Source: Limonium bicolor (taxonomy: Eukaryota; Streptophyta; Magnoliopsida; Caryophyllales; Plumbaginaceae). Taken from it: 64,000 nucleotides of DNA. The notes below the pieces were generated by a model. It did not search any database. It was not told the DNA's origin and was given only the letters and a program-made list of their open reading frames with translations. Position numbers and translations under genes: made by a program. Positions 10,853 to 23,200 of this stretch are shown in pieces. The first letter of the stretch is position 1. Every line of letters starts with the position of its first letter. The stretch covers positions 347,695,636-347,759,635 of the forward strand of contig CM041776.1 in assembly GCA_023374045.1 (NCBI GenBank), given 5' to 3'.

Positions 10853-11609
10853 CAGGCCCACAAGCTTCTATTGAAGTGCGGTCGTCCCACATTTTAGTTA
10901 GTACACTTGTAGTGTCCGTCACACGCTTAGGTGAAGTATTCTGTTGTCAATCCCTCATATTGTCGTATGATAATATTCATTCCGTGCTTCCCGAACTATA
11001 TATTAAGGGAAATTTGTCCACTATCTGTATCCAGTATGAGCTGGATCCCTTCCATCGGGTTAATACCCTCGGGTTGTAGGATTGTTCTAAAGTTGCTCGA
11101 AAGCAAATGGGTACAACTTACCTACTGTGTGGCGCTGAGGCCGGTGTAGGTCCTATGGTTTTGATTTTTCTAAAGAAAATATGAAGTTTGAGAAAATTTA
11201 GGGCTTAAAAGAAAGTTTGAGATAATTATGAGTTAGAAGAAAATCCGGGTGTGAAAACGGTTTGAAATAAATCTGGGTTTAGAAGAAAAACTGGGTTCAT
11301 AAGAAAATTCTTCCCGGTATTTAAAATGTCTTCACTCTTTGACCAGTCTAGCTTCCCGCTGACTGGTATATCTTCACATACAATGGTTAGGCCACCAAGC
11401 CCTTCCAGGTTTCACTCTTCAAATTCTTGGATTCTTGATTCCATAATCACTTCTTTCAACAATAGGGTACCTTACTAGGTACTTTATAGTCATTAAATTT
11501 TCCCCGATAGCCCGTTATAGCAGCACTTGCAATAGCAAGTGCGCCATGCTGGCTGGCCATCGGTTCAACACATACTGGTTGCGGTATTACTTTTATCATT
11601 ACCGTGTTC
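10853..11609 (-). pseudogene. Decayed K1 internal region, middle part
   Basis: This is K1 sequence between the E1 and E2 insertions. It has stops in all frames and no recognisable domain. The same 0.76 kb is at 62534-63297 in inverse orientation. It is placed in K1 because both neighbours are complete elements with their own target duplications. Confidence 0.5.
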
Positions 11610-12528
11610 GGTAGTGCAGACGTTATAAGTGAGTGGATAAACTGGTCTAAAATTAAAAGAAAAGAAATTAAACTCAAATTAAACGTCGGGCTGCAAACAA
11701 ATCCCGGTCGCAGTAGTATAGTGAAAATGTAAGCGACCGGATATCGAACCACGGGACTAATGTACATATTATAGTACCTAAGCGTGTCACAAAAGGGGGA
11801 TTAATTGACTTGTTTTCATAATAAAGGGGAAAGATGAAATTTAACTAAACAAACAGTTAAACTAAACGGGACCCTGGTTCACATTAATATAATATCTGCT
11901 CTTTCATGCTAGGTCTACTGGTTTAATTATAATTTTTTGGCAAGATCCTATTTTTATCTTAAGGTCTAAGTCATAGACTCATAAGACTCGTTCCAGTTGT
12001 GCGATCTAGCACCCACTGGTGGACGGCAGAGGAGTATGAGGATTTTATTCTTGCAACTTGAAAATACTAACTCATTAAATCATAATAAAGCTTTCTCCAG
12101 TTTTACGACTTAATTAACCTGTCTATTTATCACCGGTCTGATCAAAATAGACTAGCAAGCAATTTAATAAACTCATGACATTTATTAAAAAGATGAAAGA
12201 AGACCTTTAAGCGTAACAAACTTTATTAAAATTAAAACCAGTAAAACATATTGCATAATTAATACAGATACATAATAATTATTACTAGAGTATACGTACT
12301 CTAGCCTAACATATTAAATAGTTTGGTCTTCTATTTAAATACGTGAGACTAGAGGTGAAATTAATGAGATGAAAGAAAGCAAATGGAGAAGCGGGAGATT
12401 AGAGATGAAGATGAACGAGTGAGTGAAAGTGTAGTGGTACGAAGATGGAATGATGTGTGTGATTGGAACTCCAGAGGAACCACGGACAGAACCTCTGAAG
12501 GACACCGGAGAAGGTAAGCTGAGCGTTG

Positions 12529-12536
12529 TATTTATA
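12529..12536 (-). promoter_or_regulatory. TATA box of the E2 LTR
   Basis: Minus strand TATAAATA within ctctataaatacaac. The same box is at 19050-19057 in the other left LTR, and at 55771-55778 and 61594-61601 in the right-arm LTRs, always about 195 to 215 bases downstream of the GTCCGCC cluster. It is the likely start of the element's RNA. Confidence 0.6.
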
Positions 12537-12733
12537 GAGGAAGAAGAATCAGCAGAGGAGCAGCTCATTGATTGAGCTCGTTGATTGAAGCTTCACTGAT
12601 TGTTGATTGAAGCTTCACTGATTGCAGGGGACAGGAACAACGCGTGAGTATTTTCTGGTAGGCGCCGTCTGAATCAAGTTGCAGAGCGAGTCGGTGAGGA
12701 AGATAACCCGTTTCAGATCTGTATTTTTAGTCA

Positions 12734-12934
12734 CGTCCGCCTCCTCAAATGAGGCGGTTGCATGGGCGGTTTGAATTGTGTCCGCCTAACCCATGAAATT
12801 TCGTATCCCTCTCTTGTCCGCCTCCACGTCCTCTTGTTTATGGGGCGGTTGCATTGAGTTTGTCCGCCCCCTAATGAGGCGGTTGCCTCTATCTTCTCCA
12901 TTTCTAGTGTTGTCCGCCCCCTAATGAGGCGGTT
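12734..12934. repeat. GTCCG inverted-repeat cluster in E2 3' LTR
   Basis: Five or so short hairpins of the type gtccgcc...ggcgg(ttgc), with family-specific extension CC after the GTCCG core. Equivalent clusters are at 19255-19454, 55374-55575 and 61198-61396. Confidence 0.7.
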
Positions 12935-13163
12935 GCATGCAAATCACGCATGCATGTCCTCCTCCACGTGACCTTCTTTAATCCCTTATAAACATATATA
13001 TATGTTTTAGGTATTTTTCCTACAATTTACACATAAAATACACCAGTTAATATAACAACATAATTATAGGAAAAACCCTAGATAAGTGAGAGACATTACT
13101 AAAAAATGCTACAAATTATAGGGTGATTAAACCCTAATAAGTCTATATGTTTTGCACTTATCA

Positions 13164-14627
13164 AACTTCCTCACACTTGACTTTTGCTTGTCCTCAAGCA
13201 AATAAGGAATATAATTATCTCTAAGCCAAAATAATAAACAAGATTAAATAAGTGTAGAAGGGAATTTAGACAAAGTGACAATTGAAAGAATAATTCTGCT
13301 CTTAGAAGTAGGTTTTTATAAACAGTGAAGAAGAAGAATTTAATAAAAGCATAGATAAACTAGACAGCAGAAAACAAGTTAGATTAACCTGGGATCTTCA
13401 ACCAATTTCGTTCTCTAACCCGGGATGACAAGGGGTGTGAAGTAATGCCTTATTCCGCAATACCTTTCAACACCACATACTCATGTTTAAAAAAAAATAT
13501 AAATTGCAATTTATTATTTACATTTTTTTTAATGTGCAAATTGCATAAACAAAGCACATATTATTTATATATATATTTTTTTTTGAATTGCATTATTTTT
13601 CTGTACCCCAGACTTTTCTCTCTATCCTTGTAGCGGTGTTGGGTCTTCTATCCCAGGTCACGAGACCTTAGGTAGATAGGTGTTAAAGCACCCCAAAGAA
13701 CTTAATAACCAGATAGACGAGGCCTGTTTTTGGTTTAGAAAAATTCATAAACAGTGGAGTACCTTGTCTTTATCCTTTTCTTTCCTTGACTTTCCACATA
13801 TTTCCATAATCCCAAGCTAAACTAAATTGATTTTTACAACTAGCAGATCTATCATATTTTGAGTGAAAATAGAGTATTTTGATGGAAAATAATTTTATAC
13901 AAACTCCTAAAATAAAACCATCTTTCAGTTGTCACTTGACATAATTTCAGACACTTCTACAATTATTTTATCTCATTTTTATCAATTTTTTTAAAAAATT
14001 TAGGCAGTTTAGAGTAGCAAAAGTGAGTGTGGCATTATCGAACTACTGTCATAATTTCAGGGAAAGTTCTCTCCTTCCTCACACTTAAGAGGAGCAATGT
14101 CCTCATTGTTCAGAATTAAAATCAAGAAAATGACCTTTCAAATTATGACAGACTCATAAAGGATTAAATATAGGTTGAACATTAATAAATAAAGGAAGAA
14201 CTGAAACTCCCCTTGTATCGTAGATTGAGGAAGGTATCCTTCCTCACACTTAAGCTTTGGTAGGGGTGAGACGTTCCTCACACTTAAGTTGCGCAAGTGT
14301 TCAACCAAAGGTATCGAATTTCCTAGAGCAACTGAGGTTGCTCCCATAGGCGAGTTCAGCTATATGTTGGATATAGAATTTATTCTGAAAAAAATCATAT
14401 ATAGCCAGCAGAACTCAAATGACACCAAAAGAAAATAATAATATGAAAAACATAAATAATAATTCATAAAAAGAAACATAAAGTAAACCACACTGTTACC
14501 TTCCTGAATATAACAAAAGTTAGCACAAGGTTCAAACAGTAAGAGTCTACAAAATGTTAGTAAACAACAGAGCAAAATAAAATACTAAAATAAAATAACA
14601 ATAAATAAAATAAAATAAAATAAATCA
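13164..14627 (-). other. E2 3' non-coding region with polypurine modules
   Basis: On the minus strand aagtgtgaggaag runs into the 3' LTR (polypurine tract, 13164-13178), preceded by ttgcttgaggacaagcaa, a hairpin. The same aagtgtgaggaa motif recurs at 14073-14089, 14238-14254 and 14273-14288, and the first of these is next to a gaacaatgaggacattg hairpin. No gene is seen in the 1.46 kb; the short frames at 14138-14575 are not supported. Confidence 0.6.
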
Positions 14628-16632
14628 TCACTGCGGTGGTGGTGGAGGCTGTGCTGGTCCCTGGCCTGTCTGGGCGAGGAGACGCGCTAGGAGCTGAGCG
14701 GTCTGCACATTCTGCTGCGCTGTCTGTGCATGCAACTCCTCACTCTGGTCCAAGCGCTGCATCACCCATGCCTGCTCAGCCAGTATCCTCTGCTGAGTCT
14801 GCTCAAAGCTCTCAAACCTCTGATGGAAGGCCTGGAACTGAGTCTGGAGATCTGTCGGGATAGGTACAGGAGCTGGAGTCTGCATCACATCAGTAGTAGG
14901 CACGTAGGGCTCCTCTCCCTGTGCAGTCTCAGCGGACGGGTGGTCGGGATCAGCAGAATGTGTAGCTCCCGTAGAGGGTCCTGCTGCTGTGGATGAAGCA
15001 GTGGAAGATCGAGCAGCTGTACCCCTGACCCAAGTACCGTCATCTGAGCGCATAAAGCCCCAGCTCCGCACAGTCTGCAGTGTGACTGGGCGCTTTCCTG
15101 TCCTGAGCTCTACAGCTCGTGTGACATCTGTGGGAAGGACAGTGAAGAGGTGGTACCAGATAAAGAAGGGAAAGATGGGAGTGATCTTCTTCTTCTTTGT
15201 CCTCAGATAGGACACCACCTTGTGGAGCTGGCCAAACATAATGTGGCTGAAGGAGAGGCGCTGAGCAGGCGGAAAAGGAGCGAGGAAATAGTCAAGTAGA
15301 GCGCAGTCCTCATCAGACGCATCGTGTGCTGCAGAGGGGCGAATCTGATGGGCTATGATGTCCAAGAGAAGCCTCTGCTGCAGTGTAGGGAAGCTCGCGA
15401 AAGGGAGGACTTCCTTGTCCTCCTCCCCTCTATGTCGGATCCTCCGACCTACGTCCTGAAGCCATCGGGTCTTCGACATATGCATATAATCCTCTGTGAA
15501 CCCCCGGTGATCTCCAGGACCAATCTGGATGTGTAGGATGGACGAGAATGTGATGGGTGTGATCTCCACAGGGTGATGGCGCACGTAAGAGGTGATGCTC
15601 AGATTGCCCGCCTGGCATTCGCATAAAACTCTCTCACGAGCTCCTCACAGACGATTCCCGCACCCATCTTCAGGACCATAGAAAGTCCATGTCTGGCAAA
15701 CAGGGTATCCACCCCTGCAGCTCTAGTACCTCAGGAGCAAATCTCCTCTCCATAATGAAGTCCTTACCTAGATCGAACCAGGCTCGGGCTTCTGCCGAAA
15801 TAACCCGTCATCCCGAAGATCCGATGACGAAAAGGAGCAGAAGAAGATGATGCCCCGGGGCAGTTGCCCCTAGCAGATCCAGAACCAGATAAACCCACGC
15901 ATACGAGTAGGGATGTCACAGATTGGGTTCGGATCGGTAAAGGCACCGATCCGCATCCGTCAGGATATATCACCCATCATCCGTCCATCCGTCATCCGGT
16001 TATTTTCATCCGTCATCCATCCGTCCATCATCCACGGGTAAACGGATGATCGGGTGATAATCGGATGTATTTCTAGATAAAATTTTCCAATATTTTTAGT
16101 AATTCTTTGAAACATAACATATATAAAAGAGTCCGTATAATAAAAGTTCCTTATATTTTTGGTAATTCTTTGCACCAATGTTATAATAAGTTTATAACCT
16201 CCAATACAACAAGAAATAATGCATGTCTTTGCTCAGCTAAAGCTAAATAAGATCTCTACCCAAAGAAAATTACAGCAAAACCAAAAATGTTTCAGAACAT
16301 AACACACCAGACGTGCGGTCAGCCGGTCACACTTGGACACAGCCAGACACAAACCAATTAACGTTTAACTAATGTGGTCACACTTGCAGACCAACCAATT
16401 ACATCCATTGTTAACTAATGTGGTACCTTAATAGTTAGTAGGTGAACCTTAAACGGATAACGGATCGGGTGACGGATGAATTTTTTCACCCGAATCCGAC
16501 CCGGATCCTTCACCGATTATCCGTCACCTGGTTATCAATCCATTTACGTTCGGATTTTTATCCGTTTATTTAATCGAGGGATCGGATTATCGATATCCGT
16601 TAAAATTGCCATCCCTACATACGAGGAGGCAT
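14628..16632 (-). pseudogene. E2 ORF1 (gag-like plant transposon protein), broken by a hAT element
   Basis: The start codon is at 16630-16632 and the stop at 14628-14630. Only the first few codons lie beyond the hAT insertion at 15908-16617. The longest intact part is 318 codons (14628-15584). By the composition and order of conserved segments (an ERRFAPE region, VREFYAN, then a beta-rich part and RLLLDIIAHQIRPS, ending in a Gln- and Pro-rich tail) it resembles the plant transposon proteins of the Athila ORF1 type. Breaks: the hAT insertion, a frameshift near 15605 that is also in the right-arm copy, and private one-base losses near 15727, 15803 and 15819. A structural role like Gag is inferred from position after the PBS. 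Confidence 0.65.
15908..16617. mobile_element. Non-autonomous hAT element (710 bp)
   Basis: Flanked by the 8-bp direct repeat catacgag (15900-15907 and 16618-16625). Terminal inverted repeats are tagggatgtca and, from the other end, tagggatggca (10 of 11 match). Many copies of atccgt/acggat sit within 150 bases of both ends, as expected for hAT subterminal transposase sites. There is no transposase frame. The inverted arm keeps the empty site with a single ctcgtatg at 58224-58231. All this fits a small hAT derivative. Confidence 0.93.
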
Positions 16633-17460
16633 ACTAATATATGGAATTAAAGGTAAAAAATATTAACAGTATAATAATTAATATTTAATATTAAACAGAT
16701 AGACAACAACATAAAAATTAATAAGCAACATAAAATTAATATTTAAACAGAGTATTAATAAAACCACTTCGCAAATTAACAAAAATAGAAACAAGTAGAA
16801 CAAATATTATGAAATATTAACAGAATAATTATACAACATAAATTCTGTCGAAAATTCGACAGAATCTCCCCTAAAATTCTACGATTCTCCACAAAAAATT
16901 CAGTCAGAAGCAAGGTATTTTAATACCGTCACCAATCAAATCTATAAATAATAACCTATAATCATAATCTATATTCGTTTAATAATCAAGGCTAAATAAA
17001 CTGAAAAATGCTAGTTTTAAAATGGATTTTCGTAACTATCATTCTTCAATTTTCGAATTCAACAAAAACACCCAATCTAAGTGTAATAAGAGAAGATTTA
17101 CCTTGTGTATGTAGATTATGATTAATATAGGACAAATTCGAGACAAATCTAGCAATTAGAATTTGAAATTTTCGAATTTAAGGAATTAGGGATTCGAAAA
17201 TTCAGACCTCAATTTCTCCTAATGTAGTTCATCATTTACAAATTTGAAGCTATAGAAACGTAAAGAATTGAAAAACGAGCATTTCGGTACCAACCTTGTA
17301 AAATTTGATGAAGAATTGAAGAAGTTGTGTTGAATTGTGGGAGAGGGCGATTTGCGGTGTCTGTGTTCTTCTCTCGGGCTGGCTGAGTTCGAAATGAATT
17401 GGGGAAGAACAAGACTTGAGTGAAACGCGGTGTTTAGCTATTTTTTTTTTCAGCATAGAG

Positions 17461-17623
17461 GGACGTCCGCTTGGACGTCCGCTCGGTTTTCAGGCGGACA
17501 AGGATGCGGTAAACTCAGTGGCCGCGGTACTCAGTTGCGTCTGCGTGGACGACCGCGTAGAAAGTAGGCGGACGTGGCTTAGATGACCGCCTGGAAACGG
17601 GGCGGTTGTCCACGCGGACAGCC
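17461..17623. repeat. GTCCG inverted-repeat cluster inside the E2 leader
   Basis: Repeated ggacgtccgc, gcggacgtcc-like and cgcggac motifs. They resemble the LTR cluster but lie in the internal region, ahead of the intron-like segment. The right-arm copy is at about 57226-57390. Confidence 0.6.
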
Positions 17624-17784
17624 CCCTGTTTCGTTTTTTTTTCTTCGATTATAACCTTATTTAAACAACAAAAAAAACAATAAAGTCATGAAATAATGGG
17701 TTAGTAATAAAAATGACAAAAATTATAAGTTAGTAATTAAATAACATAAATTAAAATTTAGTAGTTAATTTACATAAAATTAAT

Positions 17785-17853
17785 GTTAGAGACAATGGAA
17801 ATTAAATGTTAGAGACAATGGAAATTAAATGTTAGAGACAATGGAAATTAAAT
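17785..17853. repeat. 23-bp tandem repeat, three copies
   Basis: Three perfect units of gttagagacaatggaaatt-aaat. The right-arm copy at 56990-57058 also has three units, so the number has not changed since the duplication. Confidence 0.9.
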
Positions 17854-18111
17854 GTTAATAATATAAGAGTTAGAAGTTAGATGTCAGAAGTCAGATATCC
17901 GTAGTTAGATGGCCAAAGTCAGGTGTCCAATGTCAGATGTCCAATTAATATTAACAGATTATTAGATAATTATTATTAACAAAATATAGTAGATAATTAA
18001 TATTAACAATAAACAAAATATTATAGACATAATATTAACAGATTAAAAAGAACAAAATATTTATAATTAAACAGGTGAATAATCGGGGCTAAGGAACTAG
18101 AATAAATCTAG

Positions 18112-18128
18112 TCCCGGCAACGGCGCCA
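18112..18128 (-). other. E2 primer binding site (tRNA-Asp)
   Basis: Minus strand TGGCGCCGTTGCCGGGA, three bases inside the 5' LTR. One G is missing compared with the right-arm copy (56714-56731), which matches the 18 bases of the plant tRNA-Asp 3' end. Confidence 0.85.
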
Positions 18129-18131
18129 TTT

Positions 18132-19686
18132 TGCAGACGTTATAAAGTGAGTGGATAAACTGGTGTAAAATTAAAAGAAAAGAAATTAAAACTCAAATTA
18201 AACGTCGGGCTGCAAACAAATCCCGGTCGCAGTAGTATAGTGAAAATGTAAGCGACCGGATATCGAACCGCGGGACTAATGTACATATTATAGTACCTAA
18301 GCGTGTCACAAAAGGGGGGATTAATTGACTTGTTTTCATAAATAAAGGGGAAAGATGAAATTTAACTAAACAAACAGTTAAACTAAACGGGACCCTGGTT
18401 CACATTAATATAATATCTGCTCTTTCATGCTAGGTCTACTGGTTTAATTATAATTGTTTGGCAAGATCCTATTTTTATCTTAAGGTCTAAGTCATAGACT
18501 CATAAGACTCGTTCCAGTTGTGCGATCAAGCACCCACTGGTGGACGGCAGAGGAGTATGAGGATTTTATTCTTGCAACTTGAAAATACTAACTCATTAAA
18601 TCATAATAAAGCTTTCTCCAGTTTTACGACTTAATTAACCTGTCTATTTATCACCGGTCTGATCAAAATAGACTAGCAAGCAATTTAATAAACTCATGAC
18701 ATTTATTAAAAAGATGAAAGAAGACCTTTAAGCGTAACAAACTTTATTAAAATTAAAACCAGTAAAACATATTGCATAATTAATACAGATACATAATAAT
18801 TATTACTAGAGTATACGTACTCTAGCCTAACATATTAAATAGTTTGGTCTTCTATTTAAATACGTGAGACTAGAGGTGAAATATAGAGATGAAAGGAAAA
18901 CAAATGGAGAAGCGGGAGATTAGAGATGAAGATGAACGAGTGAGTGAAAGTGTAGTGGTACGAAGATGGAATGATGGTGTGAATTGGAACTCCAGAGGAA
19001 CCACGGACAGAACCTCTGGAAGGACCCGGAGAAGGTAAGCTGAGCGTTGTATTTATAGAGGAAGAAGAATCAGCAGAGGAGTAGCTCATTGATTGAGCTC
19101 GTTGATTGAAGCTTCACTGATTGTTGATTGAAGCTTCACTGATTGCAGGGGACAGGAACAACGCGTGAGTATTTTCTGGTAGGCGCCGTCTGAATCAAGT
19201 TGCAGAGCGAGTCGGTGAGGAAGATAACCCATTTCAGATCTGTATTTTTAGTCACGTCCGCCTCCTCAAATGAGGCGGTTGCATGGGCGGTTTGAATTGT
19301 GTCCGCCTAACCCATGAAATTTCGTATCCCTCTCTTGTCCGCCTCCACGTCCTCTTGTTTATGGGGCGGTTGCATTGAGTTTGTCCGCCCCTAATGAGGC
19401 GGTTGCCTCTATCTTCTCCATTTCTAGTGTTGTCCGCCCCCTAATGAGGCGGTTGCATGCAAATCACGCATGCATGTCCTCCTCCACGTGACCTTCTTTA
19501 ATCCCTTATAAACATATATATATATGTTTTAGGTATTTTTCCTACAATTTAACACATAAAATACATCAGTTAATATAACAACATAATTATAGGAAAAACC
19601 CTAGATAAGTGAGAAACATTACTATAAAATGCTACAAATTATAGGGTGATTAAACCCTAATAAGTCTATATGTTTTGCACTTATCA
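18132..19686 (-). repeat. E2 5' LTR (left arm)
   Basis: 1555 bp, nearly the same as 11615-13163. It includes the TATA box (19050-19057) and the GTCCGCC cluster (19255-19454). It is flanked on the right by target duplication ggtag. Confidence 0.92.
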
Positions 19687-19691
19687 GGTAG

Positions 19692-20289
19692 CCTTGTTGG
19701 CTCCTCCTTTGACCTTACAGTTTTGATAATACAACATTCGAGCGACTCTCATTGGTCTTGACGTGGTAGTCGTTAACTAGGGTGACTCTCGATTCACTTA
19801 ACTCTGTGTTCTTCCTTAATGTTCCTCCCCACACAGTTGCCGTGGTAACGAGACTTGGTTTTCTTGTTCAGGTACTACTTCTTAGCCCTATTGAAGTATG
19901 CTTCACTCATACTCCCATAGTTATCTAAACTGTGATAATCGGATATTACAGCCTCTTTGGTGTTGTAGGTTTGGAATCCTCCGTCCTTGACTAGTTCCTT
20001 AGTCGGTTACTATACCATTGTCGGTATTATTTAACATTTGTGTTCCCGTAGAGTGTGTCTCAGGTTTGTTGCTTCTCCATTGTCCGCTTCTGTGCACAGT
20101 TAGTGCTTTCTTTCTTGTTGGCTGGGTTTCCTCGACTGCTAGGCATGTCGACCCAGGTCGCCGGAAATTTCAGTCTCTTGTAGATAGGATTCTTAATCTT
20201 CCGCTATTAAGTGCGGGTAAAGGTGTTCAACCAGGTTCCGTCTATGGGATTCTTAGTTCTTGGAATCTACCGCATGACAGGTTTTGGTT
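19692..20289 (-). pseudogene. Decayed K1 internal region with possible gag start
   Basis: K1 sequence between E2 and S1; the inverted copy is at 54537-55134. On the minus strand an ATG at 20144-20146 opens a 28-codon frame beginning MPSSRGNPANKK, similar in style to chromovirus gag starts, and then stops. Joined across S1, it lies about 0.4 kb after the K1 PBS, the right place for gag. Confidence 0.4.
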
Positions 20290-20294
20290 CTTAA

Positions 20295-23200
20295 TGAAAT
20301 ACCCCAAACCTAAGTATGTTAAGTAAACATCAATATATGATGTATTAAGGCTAAAATATGCTTTAGAGAGATTGGTAGACAATTTAAACCAAGGAAAACA
20401 CAAGAAAATGCCTTAAGGGCAATTAAGGGCAAAAATGTGCTCTAAGCTTGGAGAGACTTGGGTGAGTACCCAAATATCATGATAAGAACTTAGTAATATC
20501 CTAATGGTCATTTTAAACCAACTACCAAAGAAAACTAAGCTTGAAAACAAGTTAAAACACAATGTGCTTTAAGAAGTCTTAAAGCACATTTTTGAAAATT
20601 GTCTTGTAAATGGGTTTTGAGTGGCTAAATGTCCATCCTTACTCTTTAATTAACATGTGTACTACTTAGTATCACATTAGGAAGTCTAAATCAATGGGAA
20701 ATCAAAAATTCACAATTATGTGCACTAGTTTGTGAATAGTAATCAAATAGTGCCTAGTTTAGTCTTTAATCAACTAAGTCTAATAAGTTGGTCAACAAAG
20801 ATCATGACTAGCCTTATTTAAGAGGGGGCCGGTTTTCTAAGGGATGAGTCACCATAGACTTCATCAAATAAGAAAGGAAAAGAAGAGTAAAGTAAAAGAG
20901 GTTACTATTTGCTTTTCTGAAGCAAAATATCTATACTAGCCCACATTCTCTCCTCTCTTCTTCATTTCCCACCTTCACCCATGGTTTCTTCTTCTCCTCT
21001 CCCCTCTCCAAAACCGATAGGGCTGCCTCCATGGGTGCTCCATCTTCAAATGCTCACCAAACCTTCATTTTAGCTCCAAATCCAAAAATAAGCATAGATT
21101 TGTCTTAGTTAAGTCAAGGCCCTCCTTTCTATCTTTGCAAATAATTCAAAGCTCCATTTTGGTGCCAAGAGAAATCTCCATTGATGGAGGAAAATCAGGT
21201 TTGAAGAGCCCATTTGGTTCTCCATTCATCCAAGGTAACGAAAATGTAAGAAAAACCATGTTTCCACCACTTCTTCTTCATGACGAAAATTACCTTCTCA
21301 TGGAGCCTTGTTTTATCCATTGTTCTAGCTTGTTTTCTATTCTCCAGGGGCTAGAGGAGGTCATTCTTGATTCATAGCCAAGCTTGTTTTGAGAATCCAA
21401 GGTAAAGTATTCAATTTAATACCTTAAAACACATTTTTAACCTAGGAGTAATTCCTTAAGGTTAATGCATTATCTAGCACTCATGAGAGTCATTGTATAT
21501 TGGTTAGGACATTGGCAAAAGAAATTAGAATGGTGGCCGAGATTCCCAAGGGAAGAAGCCTAAGGAGAAACTTGAGAGAAACTTGAGAAAAACAAGGTAA
21601 GTTGCTTACCTAATGGTGGTTTAAGTTTTAAGGGATGAGTTTAGGTGAGTACTAATGTAGCTTAAAGCTTACATTATGTAATGGGTTATATAACCTAGGA
21701 AAAAGAATTTAAACAAGCTTATGAACTTGTGATTAAGGAGCCAATGAGAATGAGTTAGTAAGATTAGATTAAGACGGGTTTTAAGAGCATTATAACTACT
21801 ATGAGATTGATGGGTGTATTTGCAGGTTGAAAGCTTTTATATGTGGGAAATTCAGTGTTTAAGTTTAAGTCATTTAAGGGCCTAAGAGCCATGTCATTTA
21901 AGAGCCTTAGTGCTATGCAATTTAAGATTATTGCATTATATTGAGTTTGTTGTGAATGAGTTGATTTGGGTGAGAAAATATGATGAGAAAGAACTTGGTG
22001 TGTGTGAGATGGTTGAATGAGGAAAACCATGCATTTGGGCATGATAAAATACTAGGGAAGCTATGGCGAAATTTGAGTAGAAAACAAAGTGTTTAAGTGG
22101 TGGTGGTGAGTTAATATGCCCTAGGGTTTACTAGGGATCATTAAGAGGAATTTGAGTGGAAATGAGTTAACTAAGTAGTTCTTGAGGTTTAGGATGACCT
22201 AGAGTTGTCTAGGAGGGATTAGAGGATTGGTGGGTATATTGAACACACCAAAGTCATGTTAAGAGGAATGATAAGACTTGAGAAAAATTTGGATGAAAAG
22301 ATGTATAATGCTATAAGGTGATTTAGTTATGAACTAGGGAATATAACAATGAGAGTTTTGGGAATCTTGAGTAAGTAGTGAAGATGCTAGTGATGGACTA
22401 ATGAGGTTCTAGTCTTGATGGTAAGGAGTGGACTTGGAGATGGAAGAGAAAAGTGTAAGAGAATATTGTAAATTGTCAAGGAAAAAGACTAGGAATGTAT
22501 AAGAGTGTATGATTATGAGAATGGTGTGTAAGTTGAGTAAAAGAGATGTAGATGTCTAAGAGGGACTAGGGGATCCAATGGTTAATTTAAGCACCAAAAC
22601 CATAGTGAAGGAAGCTAGGAAACTTGTACAAAGTTTGAAGGAAAAATAAGGTATAATGACTTGTGAAGAAGTAAGCATGTGCTAGATTATATATAGCTTT
22701 GAGAAGTGTGAATAAAGCTAATGGGTTGTGCATGATGATGCTTGAGGAGTAGTTAAGATGGTTGTGAAGATAGCAATTTTGGTTAGTTGAGTTGTAGGCA
22801 TGATATACCACTTAGAAAACTTAAGGAAAATATTACAAGTAATAAGAGATTTTGTGAGAAATTGGGTAACAAGTTTAGATGAGGATTGGGCAAGTTTAAG
22901 ATATTATTTGGGTTAGAATATTTCTAAGATCTATATGGACCTTGGGTAAAGCATGGATGAAGAGAACAAGGGCAATCACACTTAGAAAAATGCAAATGGT
23001 TAAAACCTGCAGCTAGTCCGGGACCTAGGTCCAGGGTAAAGTCCCGGACCATGCCTAAATTAGAGCCGAGACTTCATCCAGCACCCTGGTCCGGGACTTA
23101 AGTTTGGTATGAAGTTCCGGACCACCCCCTGATTTACCCCGAGGATTTTAGCTTGCATTGGTCCGGGACTTAAGTCCCATACAAAGTCCCGGACCACCAC

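Larger units (their letters stand above)
11615..13163 (-). repeat. E2 3' LTR (left arm)
   Basis: 1549 bp. On the minus strand it starts TGATAAGTGCAAAAC and ends ACGTCTGCA. A TATA box (tatttata on plus, 12529-12536) lies in the last half. Upstream of it is a cluster of gtccgcc/ggcgg inverted repeats (12734-12934). A 22-base direct repeat (gattgaagcttcactgattg type) is at 12582-12625. Confidence 0.92.
16633..18111 (-). other. E2 leader between PBS and ORF1
   Basis: This 1.48-kb leader has three parts. Next to the PBS is an AT-rich zone with a 23-bp tandem repeat and short degenerate repeats of a tcagatgtc(c)aa type (17876-17945). A second GTCCG cluster lies at 17461-17623. Then comes a non-repetitive stretch that on the minus strand reads caagGTTGGT near 17290 and ends ...atattag just before the ATG, which looks like a 5' UTR intron of about 660 bp. 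Confidence 0.45.
11615..19686 (-). mobile_element. E2: Athila-like non-autonomous LTR retrotransposon, left-arm copy
   Basis: A complete minus-strand element of 8.07 kb, about 7.35 kb without its hAT insertion. Target duplication ggtag lies at 11610-11614 and 19687-19691. LTRs are 11615-13163 and 18132-19686 (TG...CA), nearly the same. The PBS at 18112-18128 matches tRNA-Asp. The internal region holds a long leader, a gag-like ORF1 and a 3' region with polypurine-like modules. No protease, reverse transcriptase or integrase is seen. It is inserted in K1 and has an inverted duplicate at 55140-62528 with the same target site. Confidence 0.9.

Noticed and set aside
14628..15584. Plus-strand frames opposite ORF1 (14636-15536)
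   Set aside because: Shadows of the GC-rich ORF1; they have no family resemblance and run against the element's orientation.
18112..18128. tRNA-Asp gene fragment
   Set aside because: Only the 3' 17-18 bases match, in the position of a PBS; no cloverleaf is possible.
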